The notes beneath the pieces were generated by a model. The model was not told the DNA's origin. It was given only the letters and a program-made list of their open reading frames with translations, and did not search any database. Positions 60,838 to 64,000 of a DNA stretch of 64,000 nt are shown here, one piece after another. Source of the DNA: Apostichopus japonicus (taxonomy: Eukaryota > Echinodermata > Holothuroidea > Aspidochirotida > Stichopodidae); assembly GCF_037975245.1 (NCBI RefSeq), contig NC_092568.1, positions 9,761,501-9,825,500 of the forward strand, written 5' to 3'. The stretch's first letter is position 1. Each line of letters begins with the position of its first letter. Position numbers and translations under genes: made by a program.

Positions 60838-61044
60838 TAATAGGGACATAGGAAAGGAAAGAAGTCTGCAGCTCAAATCTGAACATTTGAACTCATTGTC
60901 TCTACATTTGGACTTTTGTTTTTTGATCTTTTAAAGTCCAAATTTTGAAGGAATAAAAAGAGGCAATATTTTGAGATGAAAAGTCCACATTGTGAGATTT
61001 GGGGACACTGTTTTTCTTTCCTATGTCCCTGTTAAGCCACCGTA
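60838..61044. mobile_element. Palindromic MITE in X3
   Basis: Third copy of the TACGGTGG element, 207 bp. The left arm TACGGTGGTTTAATAGGGAC and right arm CCCTGTTAAGCCACCGTA are intact. Confidence 0.85.
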
Positions 61045-64000
61045 CAATGCTGACATGTTGTGCACACACAATTAAACTGCTGCATGCAAACAACACAGTA
61101 GTCTTCTGCTGTACACATGTAAGTAAAGGTGTAGTAGCTACATATTTGTTTTGGTCATAATACGTTAATTACAGAGCAAAAGCTAGATAAGGTAGAAATT
61201 AGATAGATTTATTCGACAATGAGTAAAGTTTACCAGTAGAAAGTCCTAGTATGTCATAATTGAATCCTCCACGCTACTAGGTTTTATTCTCGGCTATGTC
61301 TGCTGTATTCGCATCATCTGCTTTGTGTACTGTCATGAATACCGCACATTTCGATTGTTTTTAATGCACGGAGAGCTCGTGGCATTTTTTATGACGTTAC
61401 CGTACCTGTTTGTATCACACTGTCTTTCAAACGCCTGCCTCAGTAAATCAGCATTTAAGAAATGTGAAGTTGTTCTAACAGGAGCATAGCTGTTTCCACA
61501 CTTAACGGTTTATAATATAAAGGCTAAGTAATGACACAACATTCCCGAAGAACAAAATTATCAAGCTGAACAATTCTATATATCGCCTACTATAATCGCT
61601 GGGCCGGTTATTCACCTTCTACAGGACCGACGGAGAAGGGGGAGCTGAGGTGTGGATTTATCCGTCACTTTTTGTTTTGCCATGTCTAAACATGTGTAAT
61701 AATAACCCAGGCTGCTGTAATCATTGAAAATTCGAGTCAACGTAACAAGTATGACTGCATAGCACATTGGTATCCCGACGTAAAAGCAATGCCCGGTTCC
61801 TTTTCTACGAGGAAATTGACAGCTAGCTAACCGTCATATTATCATTTTGTGTTTTGCCATAGGCCTACCCGTCTGTGGAAATGTTGGCATTTTCATTAAA
61901 ACTTCTATAAAAGGTCGAAAGTTTGAGGAAAACACCGCAATCATTCAATATTTTATTTGGACCTTTCGTTATACCCTCATAAACTATCCTACTTTATTGA
62001 GTACCACCTAATTAAATCATCATCCCGAGGTTTCAAGAAAGTTGATATTTTGAGATTAAAATAGTCTGTTGAACTTTTAAAACGTTACAATTTCAAGGAA
62101 TAAATCGAAATATTTGGGAGATATCAGAATTGAAATTTGTGTCATGAGTGTGTTATTTTGTCAGGTCATGATGACAAAGTTTTTCTAGGTGCAAACATGG
62201 CTCTTCCTTAAATAGCTATTCTTCTACTTTTTTTCTTTTCATTTTTCTTTTTTTTAGGTACTGCAATAAAAAATAAGTCTATAAAAATCAATGCAAATGA
62301 CAACCGGTCTGTAATATATTGATTTGTTCAAGCTATCACTTTTGTCTGTCAAAGAACTTTTAAGTTGCTATTTCCCTGCAGGGTGGAATAAATATGTTCT
62401 TACCTTTTGGAGGTATGTCGTTCATCTCTATCACATAGACACTTGATAATGTTTGGGTGTGCTTTTGCTACCTTAACTAAGACTCTTCTATAAGAAGATA
62501 ATGGTACCGCTTGGAACCACATCGTGACCGGGTTTGCGTTACTTTACCAAACAAACGTAATACAAAAACATAACTGGATCTATCCACTAGCAAGTAACGA
62601 ATTGTCAACGAATTTAATTTACAGTCTTCTACTTTTCTCATTTGGAACCCATGAAAGGGGCTTTCATATATAATCGTCCCTGGTCCTACCGAGGGGGTAC
62701 AATTACACGGTGCTTTTGCAGGAACCTTATGTTTCCTCGAAGTGGTCGAATTTGATTTCTCAGATTGCGAAAAAATGCTTTATTTTACAGCAAATGATGA
62801 TAATGGATGCAAATGAGCCTTACATACGTACCTCAAGTAGGAGGATATTAATGTCCATGTTCTTTATGTCTTTTCGTCGTTATATAGTCATCAATTGAAT
62901 GCTTGATACGTGTTATCCGGAAGCCGATTAAAACGCTAAACGTTCACTGTGCATTCTGGACTGCTCAAATAGCGTAAACACCTTGTCGTACAGGTTTCAG
63001 TATTATGAAAGCAAATGCACCACTTGAATGGCATTAATTTCTATCTATTGTTATAAACTTGTTTCGAATAAAGAAGATGTGGTTCGTCAATGAGTATCGA
63101 TAAAGTCCATTAGTGTGTTACGTGTTGGACATAACGGGGACTACTTGGTATTCCAGTCATGGCAGTTTTCTTCATCTATTCATTGTTCATCAGAATGTAG
63201 TCCATTGACTTGTAAAACAAATAGAATAAAGAACAAGGAATCGGATAATATTCATCCGAGATCAAACTTGAAGACATCCCCGAAGATCATGTGAAGTATC
63301 TGTTCCCTTTCGAGGGGAATGGTTATACACACCTGGCGATGATGACACAATCACAGTCTCGATGCAAGGGACTGGGGTTGAGAGCGGATCAGACGTTCGG
63401 TAGTTTGGTTTTCGTGCCCAGGTTCTTACCTGGGTGACTTTTCTTTAAAAGTATCCCCGGTATTCAATCATGGGAGCATTATCGACTGTAAATTGATAAC
63501 TCACTTAAATAATTAAATATTGAGTAAGGCAGAATTTTAGTCTTGATATGTTATAATACAAAGAAAACAAACAACTTTGAGTCCAATCATGTTTCTGTAG
63601 CTGTTCCAGTATTTTTCAAGATATGTATCGTTAAATATACTGAATTTCTGGCATAATCGTTTAGGCTAACTGGATGGTGACGTCGGCTCCTCACTGCAGT
63701 TCTTATAGTTAATGTTAATCCGTTGTTTTTGAGGTCAACCATAATATATTCGTGAATCTTCATATAAGCAACAAAGCACACTTGGGTGGCATTTAACATC
63801 ATTTGTCCTTAACAAATTTGTAGTAAATTATAAACATGTCATTTGAGACCATATAATCTTCATTTCTCTCATTGAGTTTAGTAGTGCAACCGTAGTGTAC
63901 TAAACTAAATGGTCCAGTCAATTTAACTAGTGAACCTCAACTGTTTAAAGGTCATTCCAAAAAACAAGCAAAACAGTTATGTGCTATACAACTCTAGCTA
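61045..64000. repeat. Array block Y4 (continues past the window)
   Basis: Co-linear with Y1 from its start, but roughly 1.1 kb is missing at 61141 (GTAGCTACA joined to TATTTGTTTTGGTC). It then follows Y1/Y2 to the window edge without the hAT element at the empty GATATTAA site. Confidence 0.92.
61253..61489 (+). other. Hydrophobic open segment in Y4 (two TM-like stretches)
   Basis: Between stops it reads TLLGFILGYVCCIRIICFVY, then MHGELVAFFMTLPYLFVSHC and ends EVVLTGA. Two hydrophobic stretches are separated by a basic loop. Y2 (50033-50233) keeps the first half then diverges; Y3 (58930-59165) has a one-base frameshift near the start; Y1 (about 40120) has lost bases in the middle. This suggests a decaying membrane-protein fragment or chance. 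No family recognised. Confidence 0.22.

Larger units (their letters stand above)
60244..61044. repeat. Array block X3
   Basis: The most complete X without the LINE. It contains the empty LINE target GATATCAACG near 60536 and ends with the MITE at 60838-61044. Confidence 0.9.
37783..64000. repeat. Tandem array of long duplicated units (V-W-X-Y)
   Basis: Blocks recur in the same orientation with near-identical sequence. X: 37783-38819, 56996-57651, 60244-61044. Y: 38820-47451, 48847-56404, 57652-59236 (truncated), 61045-64000 (open). V: 48757-48846, 59522-59605. W: 56414-56995, 59654-60243. Landmarks shared by eye include GACGTCTATCTTGTCCGTGC, CGATCGGCCGATTCACATGT and TATTTGGGAGATATCAGAAT. Y1 and Y2 start 10,027 bp apart, Y2 and Y3 8,805 bp, Y3 and Y4 3,393 bp. 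The array continues past the right edge. I recognise no conserved gene in it. Identity was judged by eye, not calculated. Confidence 0.95.

Overview
This is eukaryotic nuclear DNA: AT-rich, with intron-split genes, consensus GT/AG splice sites, non-LTR retrotransposon relics, tRNA-derived SINE-like repeats and many small non-autonomous DNA transposons. The exon peptides match animal families (aftiphilin, the actin N-acetyltransferase NAA80, the DUF89 enzyme ARMT1). Intron sizes, oligo-G/C tracts and repeat flavour suggest a marine invertebrate deuterostome. An echinoderm, possibly a sea cucumber, is my guess, but no sequence here proves it.

Left part (1-20282). Three plus-strand exons (2673-2733, 4568-4645, 12678-12973) keep one reading frame through their splice phases and encode the C-terminus of an aftiphilin-like clathrin/AP accessory protein. 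A reverse-transcriptase relic lies at 300-709. Minisatellites and a SINE-like repeat fill the introns and the downstream spacer.

Middle part (20283-33834). Two complete minus-strand genes lie in tandem. naa80 has four coding exons and 244 aa, with the typical proline-rich insert before its last strand. armt1 has six coding exons and 427 aa. All splice phases close. A 406-bp hAT-type element with perfect 8-bp target duplications sits between them. armt1 intron 2 holds a pure AGAGG repeat of roughly 230 bp.

Upstream of armt1 (33835-37782). This stretch contains a 910-bp element with 31-bp perfect inverted ends and a perfect 9-bp target duplication (Mutator-like by that signature), a 197-bp hAT-like element and a long TA microsatellite.

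Right part (37783-64000). This is a tandem array of long duplicated units made of blocks I call V, W, X and Y. The order is X1-Y1-(single copy)-V1-Y2-W1-X2-Y3-(single copy)-V2-W2-X3-Y4, and Y4 runs off the window. The first two Y blocks start 10.0 kb apart. Copies differ by clean insertions with target duplications and matching empty sites in the sister copies (a 191-bp LINE end, a 367-bp hAT element, a 1.23-kb TIR element), by deletions and by satellite copy number. I recognise no gene in the array. A few short open segments persist in several copies and are listed with low confidence. The array is the most unusual object in the window. No operon-like co-operation between the three genes is implied; they act in membrane traffic, actin maturation and metabolite repair respectively.
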